This document shows, piece after piece, positions 45,898 to 56,800 of a stretch of 64,000 bases of DNA. How positions within the stretch are numbered: the first letter of the stretch is position 1; each line of letters starts with the position of its first letter. The notes beneath the pieces were generated by a model, which searched no databases, was not told where the DNA came from, and saw only the letters and a program-made list of their open reading frames with translations. The stretch lies in NCBI RefSeq assembly GCF_023101665.1, contig NZ_CP082161.1, positions 5,952,001 to 6,016,000 on the forward strand. Direction: 5' to 3'. The DNA is from Bradyrhizobium sp. 195 (lineage in GTDB: Bacteria > Pseudomonadota > Alphaproteobacteria > Rhizobiales > Xanthobacteraceae). The position numbers were made by a program, and so were the translations under genes.

Positions 45898-46887
45898 CTA
45901 CTTCGCGACGAATCCGGCTTCCGTCATCAGCGACTTGTTCTGCGCATCATCCTCCTCGAGGAACTGCACCATGTCCTTGCCGGTGAGGAAGATCGGCTTC
46001 AGCGCCTGCTTCTCCATGTACTCCTTGTACTCCGCGGTCTGCGTCACCTTGTGGAAGAGATCGACATAGAACGCCTGCTGCTCGGCCGTGACCTTGCCGG
46101 GCAGGAACATCGCGCGCAGCATCAGATATTGCACGTCGACCCCCTCCTCCTTGCAGGTCGGGATGTCGGCCCAGGACTGCGTCTCCGTCACCTTGCTGGT
46201 GTAGGCGATGCGCTCCTTGTCGAACACGCAGAGCGGACGCACCTGGCCCGCGCGCCAGACTTCGAGATTTTCGGAGGGGTTGTTGACGTTGGCTTCGGTG
46301 TGGTTGCCGACCAGCTGGGTCGCGGCCTCGCCGCCGGACTTGTAGGGCAGATAGGAGAACTTCGCGCCGGTCTTCTGCTCGAGGAAGACGGTCAGCACGT
46401 GATCCTCGCGCTTGGAGCCGGTGCCGCCCATCTTGAACGGCGCGCTCGCGGCCTTCGCGGCCGCGACGAACTCCTTCACCGTCTTGGGGCCGGCGCTGTT
46501 GTCCCAGAGCACGAACTGGTCGAGCGCGACCACCGAAACCGGGGTCAGCTCACGCCAGTTGAACGGGATCTTCGCCGACAGCGGCAGCATGTAGATCAGC
46601 GAATAGGCGATCAGCACCTTGTTCGGATCGCCCTCGCTGGACTTCATGTACATCAGCGCTTCCGCACCCGAGGCGCCGCCCTTGAGCGAGACGACGATCG
46701 GCTGCTTCATCAGATTGTTCTTCTGGATCGCGGCCTGCATCATCCGCGCCATCTGGTCTGACGCGCCGCCCGCGCCCGCCGCCACCACGATCTCGACCGG
46801 CTTTGCCGGCTCCCAGCCCGCAACAGCCGGCGTGCCGCAAAGCGCGGCCGCCGCGAGCGCCATTGCGGCCTTCATTCCATGTCCCAC
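45898..46887 (-). CDS. tctC: Bug-family periplasmic receptor of TctABC system
   Basis: 329 residues. Signal peptide (AAMALAAAALCGTPAVAG), then the Bug-fold opening WEPAKPVEIVVAAGAGGASDQMAR, the pattern that forms the carboxylate-binding loop. The ligand (citrate or another organic acid) is not predictable. ATG 46875 is an alternative start four codons in. The order tctC-tctB-tctA on the minus strand makes a full transporter. The receptor gene is separated from tctB by a palindromic element, which may set different expression levels. Confidence 0.9.
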   Translation of the reverse strand: MGHGMKAAMALAAAALCGTPAVAGWEPAKPVEIVVAAGAGGASDQMARMMQAAIQKNNLMKQPIVVSLKGGASGAEALMYMKSSEGDPNKVLIAYSLIYMLPLSAKIPFNWRELTPVSVVALDQFVLWDNSAGPKTVKEFVAAAKAASAPFKMGGTGSKREDHVLTVFLEQKTGAKFSYLPYKSGGEAATQLVGNHTEANVNNPSENLEVWRAGQVRPLCVFDKERIAYTSKVTETQSWADIPTCKEEGVDVQYLMLRAMFLPGKVTAEQQAFYVDLFHKVTQTAEYKEYMEKQALKPIFLTGKDMVQFLEEDDAQNKSLMTEAGFVAK

Positions 46888-47022
46888 GTGCGTCTTCCCT
46901 ATGTTCTTGTTTGGATTGGAAATTCGGAGATGAATTCGACGCCATTGTGCTGGCGAATCCAGCCGAGTTCAAGCCGTCCGACGTCATCCCCGTTATGACT
47001 TTGGAATTAGATGACGCGACGC

Positions 47023-47052
47023 AAAAAAAAGCGGGCTCCTTGCGGAGCCCGC
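47023..47052 (-). terminator. Rho-independent terminator of the VCBS adhesin gene
   Basis: Minus strand: GCGGGCTCC-GCAA-GGAGCCCGC, a 9-base stem followed by eight U residues, 31 bases after the stop at 47083. Confidence 0.88.
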
Positions 47053-47082
47053 GCCTTAGGCTTCGAACGCGGGTGCTGCAGC

Positions 47083-50000
47083 CTACACGACCAATATGTC
47101 GTGCTGGTTCAGCAGCACGCCGCTCTGGACGCTGACCACGGCCACTGCCGCGCCTTGCGTTCCGTCGGCGCTGTAATAGAGCGTCTGGTTGGCGGTGTCG
47201 AAATGGAACTGGGAGAATCCCGAGAACATATCATCACCGGAGGTTTCGAACGTCACGTCCATCCCAGCCGTCAACCCGCCGCCGAAACCGCTCGCGGAGA
47301 CCGCGATGTGGTCCTGCTCGGTGGTGTTGTTGAAATCGCCGATTGTGCCCGGACCGGACGGCTGGAGGAAGGCGAAGGTGTCGTTGCCAGCGCCGCCGGT
47401 CATGGCATTGCCGCTCGCGGCCGCGATCAGGACGTCGCTGCCGCCGCCCCCGCTCATCGTCTCGGTCCCGTTGACGGCGATCAGGATGTCATCACCGCCG
47501 GTGCCGGTCAGCGCGCTCGCGCCGGCCGCGTTGTTGATGATTGTTGCCGTTGCCGCATTGGACGAGGTCGTCGTGCCGTCGGAGGTCGTGTAGCTGAACG
47601 AGCCGCCGAGCGTCGCGTCATCGCCGAAGAAGACGTTGCTGAAGTTGACGGCACCGCCGCCGGAACTTGCCGTGATGCTGCCGAGCGACAGCTGGTCGAT
47701 CGCGTCGGGGTCGGTGTCGTTCAAGGCCAGGGCCCAACTGGGGATCTCGACCGTCGCGTTGGCGCCGACATCGGTGATGACGGTCTCGCCGACCGCGGTC
47801 GGCGCGTCGTTGGTGCCGATGATGGTGACGGTAACGTCCTGCGTGGTCGAGCCGCCATTGTTGTCGGCGATCGTCACCAGATAGTCCTGGGTCAGGGTCT
47901 GGCCCTGCGCCAGGAACTGGATGTCGGCGTTGTCGACCGTGAAATGCCAGGCGAGCGATCCGGCGCCGCCGGCCTCGCTGACCGGATCGAGCGAGAAGGT
48001 GCCGACATAATCGCTGCCGTTCGGGACGAAGCTCGCGCTGTGCGTATCACCAGGGTCGACGTCGGAAAACGACAGCGAGCCCGCCGTGGATTCGGTGGCG
48101 GGTCCGGTCGCCGGGCTGACGTTGACGGAATCGAGGATCATTCCGGTGCCGTCGGTTTCATAGGAAAACTGCAGCAGCGTCGACGACAGCGTGGCGTCAC
48201 CGATGAGGTCGAAGGCATAGTGGTTGAGGCCGGCCGGCACGTTGCCGAGCGCCAGGATCGTCACGCCGTCCCACGACACCGTGAACGGCGCATTGACGCT
48301 CTCGGCATCGCCGAAGACGTCGAAGCTGACGAAATAATGCTGGCCCGGTGTGGTCGCGATGTTCTGCGACAGCGTTTCCGGAACGCTCGTCGGCAACAGC
48401 TCGACCGAATAGTGGCCGAAGCTGCCCCCGAGCTCGAGCTGCGCGACGTGAATGTGGCCGCCGCCGCTCACCGTCCAATTGGCGAGATTGCCGGTCTCGA
48501 AATCACCATTGAGGATCACCGGCGGGCCGGCATCCTCGGTGACCGCGCCACTGAGATTGGCCGCCGTGACCTGCGGATTGTCGTTCGCGCCGGCGATATC
48601 GAAAGTGATCGTGGTCGAGGCCTGGTGGCCCTGTCCGTCATCGACCGTGAAGGTGAACTGGTCGGTGACATTGTCGCCGGCAAGCAGCGCGTCGACCGAC
48701 GCATCCGCGACATAGCCGTAGGAGCCGTCGGCGTTGAGCACCAGCGTTCCATGCGCGCCGGCGACGGAATTGCCGACATTGGCGGCGCTGCCGTTGACCT
48801 CCGTAATGGTCCGCGGCGTGCTCTGGTCGACCGGCTGGGTGACGTCGAAGATGGCGCCGGTCGCGATTGCCGTGCCCGCATCCGGGCCCGCCGTATCGGA
48901 TGCCGCGATCGTCAGCGGCGTCAGGACCAGCGGATCGGCCGCACCGTCGATGGTGACGGTGACGGTCTGGATCGAGTTGGTGAAGCCGTCCCAGACGTTG
49001 ACGTCGTATTGCACCGTCAGCGTCTCGCCGACGCTGAGGAAGTCGAGATCGGCATCGGGGATGCTGAAGGTCCAGTCGATGCTGGCGGTTCCGCTACCCG
49101 TGGAATCATGCAGCACCGTCGAGAGTGCCGACTGCAGATCCACCAGCGTCTGCGCCGGAGCGGCAAAACTATTGGCCGACCACACCGCCGAATTCAGCCC
49201 CACGCTGACCGAATGCACATCGGACAGATCGACGTCGTTGAAGCTCAGCGTCCCCGTCGGCACCGGACTCGTGGTGTCCGGCGACTGCGATCCGGTCACG
49301 CCCGGCTGCTCGGAGAGTGAAGCGGATTGCGGTCCGCTCGTCATCACCGGCGCGTCATTGGCGCCGGTGATGACGACCGAGACGGTCTGCGTCGAACTGG
49401 TCGAGCCGTCCGCGACCTTGATGTTGTAGTTCACCGTCAGCGTCTCGTTGAATGCGAGATAGTCGAGATCCTTGTCGGGAATGGCAAAATTCCAGTCGAT
49501 GCTGCCGCTGCCGGAGCCGGTGGAATCGTGCAGCACCGTGGTCAGCGCCGCGGCGAGATCGGCCTGTGTCGCCGCGGGCGGCGTCGGCCCCGAGCTGGAG
49601 TCCAGCGTCACGGTCACGGTGTGCGTATCGCCAGTGTCCTGGTCGGTGAAGGCAAGCGAGCCGGCCGGACTCGTCGGCGTCGTGTCGAGTGCGGATGAGC
49701 CCGTCGTGGCGTCCTGCTCGGCGACGGTGGATGATTCCGGGCCGCTCGTGATCGCCACGGGTTGGTTGACGCCGAGGATGGTGATGGTGACGTCCTGGGT
49801 CGTGGAGCCGCCGTGACCGTCATCGACCGCGACGTGATAGACGAGCTTGAGCGTCTCGCCGCCGTTGAGGAAATTGGCCGAGGAGTTGGGAAGCGCGAAA
49901 CTCCAGTCGACCTCCCCGATCAGATGGCCGGTCGAATCCTGCAGCGCGGTGCCGAACGCGGCCAGCAATTGCGCATTCGTCAGGGGTATCGAACCGCCGC

Positions 50001-50991
50001 CCGAACGGGTCGCGGTGACCGTCGTCGAGACGGTATGCGCATCGGCGAGATCAATGTCGGTGAAGAGCAGGTTGTCGCTGGCATGGAGGTTGCCGGAAGA
50101 ATCCAGATTTTGATTCTCGACGAGAGCAGCGGACTCCGGGCACGACAGGAATATCGGCTTGTCGTTGGTGCCGACCACGGTCACCGTGACAGTCTGCGTC
50201 GAGATCCCGCCGGCATGGTCGTCGAGCTGCACCGTGTAGGTGATGTCGAGATGCTGGCCCGCCGCAAGATAGTCGAAGGCGAGATCGGGCGCGGAGAAGG
50301 TGGTGTTGATGGCGCCGGTCGAGGAGCCGGACGTCTTGACGACGTTGTCGACGTGATAGAACGACATCAGCTCGGCAGTGCCGAACAGGCCCGGCAACAG
50401 GCCTGCGGTGGCACCGGAGGCGGATACGCCTGTAACCGTCGCGGTGTGCCCGGTGTTGGCGAGGTCATCATCGGTGAAGTTGAGCGCGACATGAACGGTG
50501 TCGGGCGTGAGCGACAGCGTCTGGTTGGCCTGCTCGGTGACGGTCGCCGCCGTGGTCATGTTCATCACCGGCTTGTCGTCGGTGCCGGTGACCGTGATCT
50601 TGACGGTCTGGATCGCGAAGCCGCCGTGGTTGTCGAAGACCTTGACGTCATAGATCAGGACCAGCGTCTGGTTCTTGGCAAGGAAATCGAAATCCTGGTC
50701 CTGGTCGCTGAAACTCCATTTGAGCTGGCCCGAGCCGTTTGAATCGCTCAGGATTTGCGATTGCATCGCCGTCTGAAAATGCGCAAGCGAGGCCGCCGGA
50801 ACGGTCGTTCCGCCTGACACCACCGCGGAATGCAGCGTCGCCGACGTCGTGTGGCTGTCGGTCCTGTCGCTGTCCCTGAAGCTCATCGTTCCCGACAGCG
50901 TATGCAGCGTTGTTGAATCGTTGAGGTTGACAAATTCGGTGAAGCTGCCCGTCGCGGAAGACGAGGTGAAAACCGGCGTGTGGTTGGTCAT
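47083..50991 (-). CDS. Large VCBS/RTX repeat adhesin-like protein
   Basis: 1302 residues from ATG 50991 (MTNHTPVFTSSS); 14 more upstream codons are possible. Six or more VCBS-type Ig-like units recur with LSFxDxDxxDTHxV, a DSTGxxxGxxDWxFxxPDxxxDFL core and the QTVTVTIxGxND ending. Between them is a distinct ~150-residue module (NGDFETGNLANWTVSGGGH onward) like a carbohydrate-binding or DUF642-type jelly roll. The C-terminus has RTX-like glycine repeats (GTGGDDILI, GGAGNDTFAF) and no signal peptide, pointing to type I secretion. Probably a calcium-stabilised surface or matrix adhesin. Transporter genes are not in the window. Confidence 0.85.
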   Translation of the reverse strand: MTNHTPVFTSSSATGSFTEFVNLNDSTTLHTLSGTMSFRDSDRTDSHTTSATLHSAVVSGGTTVPAASLAHFQTAMQSQILSDSNGSGQLKWSFSDQDQDFDFLAKNQTLVLIYDVKVFDNHGGFAIQTVKITVTGTDDKPVMNMTTAATVTEQANQTLSLTPDTVHVALNFTDDDLANTGHTATVTGVSASGATAGLLPGLFGTAELMSFYHVDNVVKTSGSSTGAINTTFSAPDLAFDYLAAGQHLDITYTVQLDDHAGGISTQTVTVTVVGTNDKPIFLSCPESAALVENQNLDSSGNLHASDNLLFTDIDLADAHTVSTTVTATRSGGGSIPLTNAQLLAAFGTALQDSTGHLIGEVDWSFALPNSSANFLNGGETLKLVYHVAVDDGHGGSTTQDVTITILGVNQPVAITSGPESSTVAEQDATTGSSALDTTPTSPAGSLAFTDQDTGDTHTVTVTLDSSSGPTPPAATQADLAAALTTVLHDSTGSGSGSIDWNFAIPDKDLDYLAFNETLTVNYNIKVADGSTSSTQTVSVVITGANDAPVMTSGPQSASLSEQPGVTGSQSPDTTSPVPTGTLSFNDVDLSDVHSVSVGLNSAVWSANSFAAPAQTLVDLQSALSTVLHDSTGSGTASIDWTFSIPDADLDFLSVGETLTVQYDVNVWDGFTNSIQTVTVTIDGAADPLVLTPLTIAASDTAGPDAGTAIATGAIFDVTQPVDQSTPRTITEVNGSAANVGNSVAGAHGTLVLNADGSYGYVADASVDALLAGDNVTDQFTFTVDDGQGHQASTTITFDIAGANDNPQVTAANLSGAVTEDAGPPVILNGDFETGNLANWTVSGGGHIHVAQLELGGSFGHYSVELLPTSVPETLSQNIATTPGQHYFVSFDVFGDAESVNAPFTVSWDGVTILALGNVPAGLNHYAFDLIGDATLSSTLLQFSYETDGTGMILDSVNVSPATGPATESTAGSLSFSDVDPGDTHSASFVPNGSDYVGTFSLDPVSEAGGAGSLAWHFTVDNADIQFLAQGQTLTQDYLVTIADNNGGSTTQDVTVTIIGTNDAPTAVGETVITDVGANATVEIPSWALALNDTDPDAIDQLSLGSITASSGGGAVNFSNVFFGDDATLGGSFSYTTSDGTTTSSNAATATIINNAAGASALTGTGGDDILIAVNGTETMSGGGGSDVLIAAASGNAMTGGAGNDTFAFLQPSGPGTIGDFNNTTEQDHIAVSASGFGGGLTAGMDVTFETSGDDMFSGFSQFHFDTANQTLYYSADGTQGAAVAVVSVQSGVLLNQHDILVV

Positions 50992-51574
50992 GAAAAAATC
51001 CCTGCCTGCGTTGTCATGAAATCGCCGCCGCACGAGAGCGCGGCGACGTGACTAATCGGTCTGAAAAATCAGACTGGACTCAACGAACTTGCATCAAAGC
51101 TTTGGCTTAGGGTCTTGATCTGGGAGCTTGATCTAGGAGCTTGGCTTGTTCGCGAGGCCGTACCTGGCGTGGGATGGTCAGCAGCAATGAAATTCTGGCG
51201 CGGCTCGCGTCGTCGAAATTACGTCGCTATGTCTTCAGTTCGATGACATCAGGTTGCAGCACGGTCGGTCAGAACGCTTCACACAATTCACGTCGCTCAA
51301 TTCGATCACACTTAAATCACTTGCTGGCCGGTCTGTCGGCACGAAGAATACGAGAAGGCATCATGCAACCTCCGCGATCTTATGCCTGAGCTCGCCGCGT
51401 CGTCAACGTGGACGTGTCACCGCAGGCGCACACAATTGCAGTTCCGGACGGCGGAACCGTTTGAAAAATTGTGACAATTGTGATTTGCGCGGGATTGTCG
51501 CCGGCTGATCGTTCAGCCATCGCGTCTGCCCGTCGCGTCGCATCGAGCGTGGCGCAACCGGCGAAGGACGCGGG
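50992..51574. other. 583-base leader/intergenic region upstream of the adhesin
   Basis: Between the enoyl-CoA hydratase stop and the adhesin start, both on minus. It is less GC-rich than the flanks. A 13-base tandem repeat, CTTGATCTGGGAG / CTTGATCTAGGAG, lies at 51114-51139. A long region before a large secreted protein would suit complex regulation. No promoter or gene could be assigned; the 82- and 84-residue plus-strand frames have no recognisable features. Confidence 0.4.
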
Positions 51575-52372
51575 CTATTTGCCCTTCCAGTTCGGCGTGC
51601 GCTTGTTGAGGAAGGCGTCCATGCCCTCGCGGAAATCTTCGCTCATATAGGCCTTCAGGATCAGGTCCTCGCCTTCCTCGCGCGACAGCGTGCGGCGGAT
51701 GCGGCGCACCGCTTCCTTGGTCGCCTCCAGCGTCAGCGGCGCATGGCTAGCGACGAGCTTGGCGGTCTCGTCGGCGCGGCGCTGCAGCGTCTCGACATCA
51801 GGGACGACCTCGTTGAGCAGGCCGAGCGACAGCGCTTCCTGCGCCTCGACGAGGCGCGCCTTGAAGATCATATCCTTGGTGCGGGCGGGTCCGACCAGCG
51901 CGACGACGCGGCTGATGTTCGACATCGACAGGCAGTTGCCGAGCGTACGCGCGATCGGAAAGCCCATCCGCGTCGTCTCGGTGCCGATGCGGAGGTCGCA
52001 GCAGGCTGCAATGCCGGCGCCGCCGCCGGTGCAGGCGCCGGCGATGGCGGCGATCACGGGTACGCGGCATTGCTCGAGCGTGCCGAGCACGCGGTCGATC
52101 CGGGCCTCGTAGTCGAGCGCGTCCTGCGCGGACTTGAACGCACGGAACTGGGAAATGTCGGTGCCGGAGGCGAACGCCTTGTCGCCGGCCCCGGTCAGGA
52201 TCAGCGCCTTGATCGAGCGATCGGCGTTGATCTCCAGACAGATCTCCGCCATGCGGTCATACATGGCGAAGGTCATTGCGTTACGCGCCTGCGGGCGGTT
52301 GAAGGTGATCCGCGCGATGCCGTCCTGGACGGAGTAGAGCAGGTCTTCGTTAGCGGTCGTCGGTGCGTTCAT
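51575..52372 (-). CDS. Enoyl-CoA hydratase/isomerase family protein
   Basis: 265 residues, crotonase fold. The N-terminal ARITFNRPQARNAMTFAMY, the CoA-pocket segment LILTGAGDKAFASGTDISQF and the oxyanion-hole loop GACTGGGAGIAACCDLRIG are intact. The position of the first catalytic glutamate of classical hydratases is not Glu, so the reaction (hydratase, isomerase, hydrolase) is open. C-terminal FLNKRTPNWKGK is typical of the family. It is preceded by a serine-glyoxylate-type aminotransferase gene on the same strand, 43 bases away, perhaps in one transcript. Confidence 0.88.
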   Translation of the reverse strand: MNAPTTANEDLLYSVQDGIARITFNRPQARNAMTFAMYDRMAEICLEINADRSIKALILTGAGDKAFASGTDISQFRAFKSAQDALDYEARIDRVLGTLEQCRVPVIAAIAGACTGGGAGIAACCDLRIGTETTRMGFPIARTLGNCLSMSNISRVVALVGPARTKDMIFKARLVEAQEALSLGLLNEVVPDVETLQRRADETAKLVASHAPLTLEATKEAVRRIRRTLSREEGEDLILKAYMSEDFREGMDAFLNKRTPNWKGK

Positions 52373-52415
52373 CGCGCGCTCTCTTCTTCTCTCGGTCAGT
52401 CCAGGCTAGCTGGCT

Positions 52416-53615
52416 CTAGGCCACCTGAGCTTTGGTCATCGGCACCGCATCGCGCCCCTTCAGGACGTCCATGGCCGCCAAGACGCCGCCGCTCCGGTGC
52501 GGAATTTTTGCCAGATCCAGACCCATCTCGACGCCGGCGAGCGTGCCCATCAGCATCAGATCGTTGAAATGGCCGATATGGCCGATGCGGAACACCTTGC
52601 CCTTGACCTTGTTCAGGCCGGTGCCGAGCGACATGTCGAAGGCCTCCAGCACCACCTTGCGGAAGGCGTCGGCGTCATGGCCATCCGGCACGCGCACGCC
52701 GGTCAGCGCCGGCGAGTGCGCGGCGGGATCGGCGCACTGCGTCTCCAGGCCCCAGACCTTGACCGCGGCGCGCGTCGCCGCGCTGTGGCGCTTGTGGCGG
52801 GTCCAGACGTTCTCCAGCCCCTCCTCTTCCAGCATCTTCACCGCTTCGCGCAGGCCGTAGAGCAGGTTGGTCGCGGGCGTATAGGGGAAGGTGCCGAGCT
52901 TGTTGAAGTTGATCACCTCCTGCCAGTCCCAGTAGGAGCGCATGCCCGGATTGGCTTTCGCCACGGCCAGCGCCTTGTCCGAGACGGCGTTGAAGCCGAG
53001 GCCGGGCGGCAGCATCAGGCCCTTCTGCGAGCCGGCGACCGAGACGTCGATGCCCCAGGCGTCGTGCTCATATTCCATCGAGCCGAGGCCGGAGATGGTA
53101 TCGACCATCAGCAGCGCCGGATGCTTGACGCGGTCGAGCAGCTTGCGCACCTCCAGCGGCGGCGTCACGCAGCCGGTCGAGGTCTCGTTGTGGACGACGC
53201 AGACCGCCTTGATCGCGTGCTGCTTGTCGGCGACCAGGCGCTTCTCGATCTCGGCGAGGTCGGCGCCGTGGCGCCAGTCGCTCGGAATGAAGTCGACGTC
53301 GAGCTTGAACTTGTCGGCGATGCCGCGCCACAGCACGGCGAACTGGCCGGTCTCGCACATCAGGAGCTTGTCGCCGGGCGAGAACACGTTGACCATCGCC
53401 GCTTCCCAGGCGCCGGTGCCGGACGAGGGGAAGATGATCACCGGCTGCTTGGTGCGGAACACCCGCTGCATCGCGGCAAGGACGGCAAAACCGAGCTCGG
53501 CGAACTCCGGACCGCGATGGTCCAGGGTCGGCATGTCCATCGCCCGCAGCACCCGGTCGGGCACGTTGGTCGGTCCTGGAATCTGTAGGAAATGCCTTCC
53601 AGTGTGCACGGTCAT
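52416..53615 (-). CDS. Serine-glyoxylate-type aminotransferase (class V)
   Basis: 399 residues from ATG 53615 (GGAAGGA upstream). Class V PLP enzyme. N-terminal HFLQIPGPTNVPDRVLRAM and FPSSGTGAWEAAMVNVFSPGD are typical of serine-glyoxylate and alanine-glyoxylate aminotransferases. The PLP lysine is in AGSQKGLMLPPG (about residue 200), with LMVDTISGLGSM carrying the ring-binding aspartate. It would convert glyoxylate to glycine with serine as donor. It is divergent from a glycolate-oxidase-like fusion gene, forming a coherent C2 (glycolate/glyoxylate) module. Confidence 0.9.
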   Translation of the reverse strand: MTVHTGRHFLQIPGPTNVPDRVLRAMDMPTLDHRGPEFAELGFAVLAAMQRVFRTKQPVIIFPSSGTGAWEAAMVNVFSPGDKLLMCETGQFAVLWRGIADKFKLDVDFIPSDWRHGADLAEIEKRLVADKQHAIKAVCVVHNETSTGCVTPPLEVRKLLDRVKHPALLMVDTISGLGSMEYEHDAWGIDVSVAGSQKGLMLPPGLGFNAVSDKALAVAKANPGMRSYWDWQEVINFNKLGTFPYTPATNLLYGLREAVKMLEEEGLENVWTRHKRHSAATRAAVKVWGLETQCADPAAHSPALTGVRVPDGHDADAFRKVVLEAFDMSLGTGLNKVKGKVFRIGHIGHFNDLMLMGTLAGVEMGLDLAKIPHRSGGVLAAMDVLKGRDAVPMTKAQVA

Positions 53616-53820
53616 CGGCGTCCTTCCCGGTCTTTGAGGCTGTCTTGGCTCGAGCGTCCGTGGGCCCGCATTGGGGACTCCGGCGAGCCGCTCGCATATC
53701 ACTATTCGCCGGGCTTGTCCCTCGCCCGACGGGGTCCGTCAATGCACAAGAAGCAGGGCTCGCTTGCCAAGGGCCGTGACGGTAGGCAAGACGGTGCCGG
53801 CGAACAGGCGAGAGCGGACC

Positions 53821-56800
53821 ATGGCGGCGGAAGTGGCTGGAAAATCACCGGAATCGGTCCAAACGGACCGTCTGGCGGCACGTCTGGCCCGGGAAATCAC
53901 CGGCGACGTCCTGTTCGACCCCTTCAGCCGCGGCCGCTACGCCACCGACGCCTCGTTCTACCAGATCGTGCCATCAGGCGTGGTGGTCCCGAAGACCATG
54001 GACGAGGCCCTGCGGGCGCTGGCGATTGCCCGCGACGAGGGGCTGAAGGTGACCCCGCGCGGCGGCGGCACTTCGCAATGCGGCCAGACCGTCAATGACG
54101 GGCTGGTGGTCGATCTCTCCAAGCACCTGAACCGGATCCTGTCGCTCGACGTCGAGGGCCGGACCTGCGTGGTCGAGCCCGGCATCGTGCTCGACGATCT
54201 CAACCGGCAGCTCAAAAAGCACGGCCTGTGGTTTCCGGTCGACGTCTCCACGGCGTCGCGCGCCACCATCGGCGGCATGGCCGGCAACAATTCCTGCGGC
54301 GGCCGCTCCCTTCGCTACGGCACCATGCGCGACAACACGCTGTCGATGGAGGCGGCGCTGGCCGACGGCACGCTGAGCCGCTTCGGCGAGGTCTCGCGCG
54401 ATCTCTCTGATCTCGACGCGAACGAGAGCGTGCGTCCACTGTTCCGCGACATGCTCGATCTCGGAGCCCGTGAGGCCGAGGAGATCGCGGCGCGCTTTCC
54501 AAAAGTGCAGCGCCGCGTTGGCGGCTACAATCTCGATGCTCTGGTGCCGCGCAATGCGCGCAACAACATGGCGCATTTGCTCGTGGGCTCGGAAGGCACC
54601 CTCGCCTTCACCACCAAGGTCGAGCTGAAGCTGTGGCCGGTGATCCGCAACAAGGCGCTGGGCGTCTGCCATTTCGGCAGCTTCTACGAGGCGATGGATG
54701 CGGCACAGCATCTGGTCAAGCTGAAGCCGATCGCGGTCGAGCTGGTCGACCGCACCATGCTCGCGCTCGGCCGCGATATCGCGATGTTCAGGCCCATCAT
54801 CTCCGCCGCCATCAAGGGCGATCCGGATGCCGTGCTGGTGGTCGAGTTCGCCGAAGAAGACCAGGCGGATAACCTCGTGCGCCTCAAGCAGCTCGGCGAG
54901 CTGATGGGCGATCTCGGTTTCGGCTGGAACAACGACACGCGCAAATGGGGCGGCGTGGTCGAGATCACGGAGCCGGCGCTGCAGAGCGGCATCGCCGATT
55001 TCCGCGCCGCCGGCCTCAACGTCATGATGTCGATGAAGCAGGAGGGCAAGCCGGTCTCCTTCGTCGAGGACTGCGCGGTGCCGCTGCCGCATCTCGCCGC
55101 CTACACCGCGCGGCTGAACGAGGTCTTCGCCAGGCACGGCACCAGCGGCACCATGTACGCCCACGCCTCCGAGGGCTGCCTGCACGTGCGCCCCGTGCTG
55201 AATTTGAAGCTGGAGAAGGACATCAAGGCGATGCGCGCCATCGCCGAAGAGGCGTTTGCGCTGGTGCGCGAGTACAAGGGCTCGCATTCCGGCGAGCATG
55301 GCGACGGCCTGGTGCGCTCGGAATTCCACGAGACGATGTTCGGCGAGCGTCTCGTCGCAGACTTCAGGGAGGTGAAGCAGCGTTTCGACCCGGACGGCGT
55401 ACTCAATCCCGGCAAGATCGTCGATGCGCCCAGGATGGACGACCGCTCGCTGTTCCGCTTCAAGCCCGACTATCGCGTCGGCGAGCTCAAGACCAAGCTC
55501 GACTGGTCGGCCTGGCCGGGCGCCGGCGGCGGCTTCCAGGGCGCGGTCGAGATGTGCAACAACAACGGCGCCTGCCGCAAGCTCGAGGGCGGCGTGATGT
55601 GCCCGTCCTACCGCGCCACCCGCAACGAGAAGGACGTCACGCGGGGCCGGGCCAACACCTTGCGGCTCGCGATCTCCGGCCAGCTCGGCCCTGATGCACT
55701 CTCGTCCGACGAGATGATGGACACGCTGAAACTCTGCGTATCCTGCAAGGCCTGCCGCCATGAGTGCCCGACCGGCGTCGACATGGCCAAGATGAAGATC
55801 GAGGTGCTCGCCGCGCGCGCCGCCTCTCACGGCCTGACGTTGCGCGATCGTCTCGTCGGCTATCTCCCGCGTTATGCCGGCCTCGCCTCGCGCTTGGCGC
55901 CGCTGGCGAATTTGCGGAACGGCAGCCCGTTGTTGCGAAAACTGTTTGAGCGCTTTGCCGGCATCAGCGCGCGCCGGGCGCTCCCCGCCTTCCGCAGCGA
56001 CGTGTTTGCGCCGCCGGCGGAAGCGGTTGGACCCGAGACCGGCCGCGAGGTCGTGCTGTTCGCCGACACCTTCAACCGCATCTATGAGCGCGAGAACCTC
56101 GACGCCGCGCTGCGCGTGCTCGTGGCCGGCGGCTATCGGGTACATCTGCCCAAGCCATTGGCCGGCAGCCGCCCGCTCTGCTGCGGCCGCACCTTCCTCT
56201 CCGCCGGCCTCGTCGACGAAGCCAAGGCCGAGCTCGACCGGCTGGTCGCGGCCTTCGCGCCTTTCGCCGCGCGCGGCGTGCCGATCGTCGGCCTCGAGCC
56301 GAGCTGCCTGTTGACGCTGCGCGACGAGCTCGCTTCGCTGCGCAAGGACAACGACGCCAAGGCGGTCGGCGCGCACGCGCTGACCTTCGAGGAATTTCTG
56401 GTGCGCGAGGCCGAGGCAGGGAGGCTGCAATTGCCGCTCGGCGCCGTCGCCGAGAAGGCCATGGTGCACGGCCATTGCCATCAAAAATCCTTCGGCGCCT
56501 TCAAGCCGGTCGAGCAGGCGCTGCGCCTCGTCCCCGGCCTGAAGGTCGAGACCATCGAGTCGAGCTGCTGCGGCATGGCCGGCGCGTTCGGCTATGGCGC
56601 GGACACCTATGATGCCTCGATCGAGATGGCGGAGCTGTCGCTGCTGCCGGCCGTGCGGCGCGCCGATCAGGCTGCGCTCATCGTCGCCGACGGCACCTCC
56701 TGCCGCCACCAGATTCACGACGGCGCGCAGCGCGAGGCGCTCCACGTCGCGCGCGTGCTGGCGATGAGCCTCGACCGCGCCGGAAACAATTCCACCTCAA

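Noticed and set aside
53974..56745. 923-codon open frame antisense to the GlcD-GlcF fusion gene
   Set aside because: The sense frame has intact FAD, 4Fe-4S and CCG motifs; the antisense product is His/Arg/Ala-rich and unlike any family.
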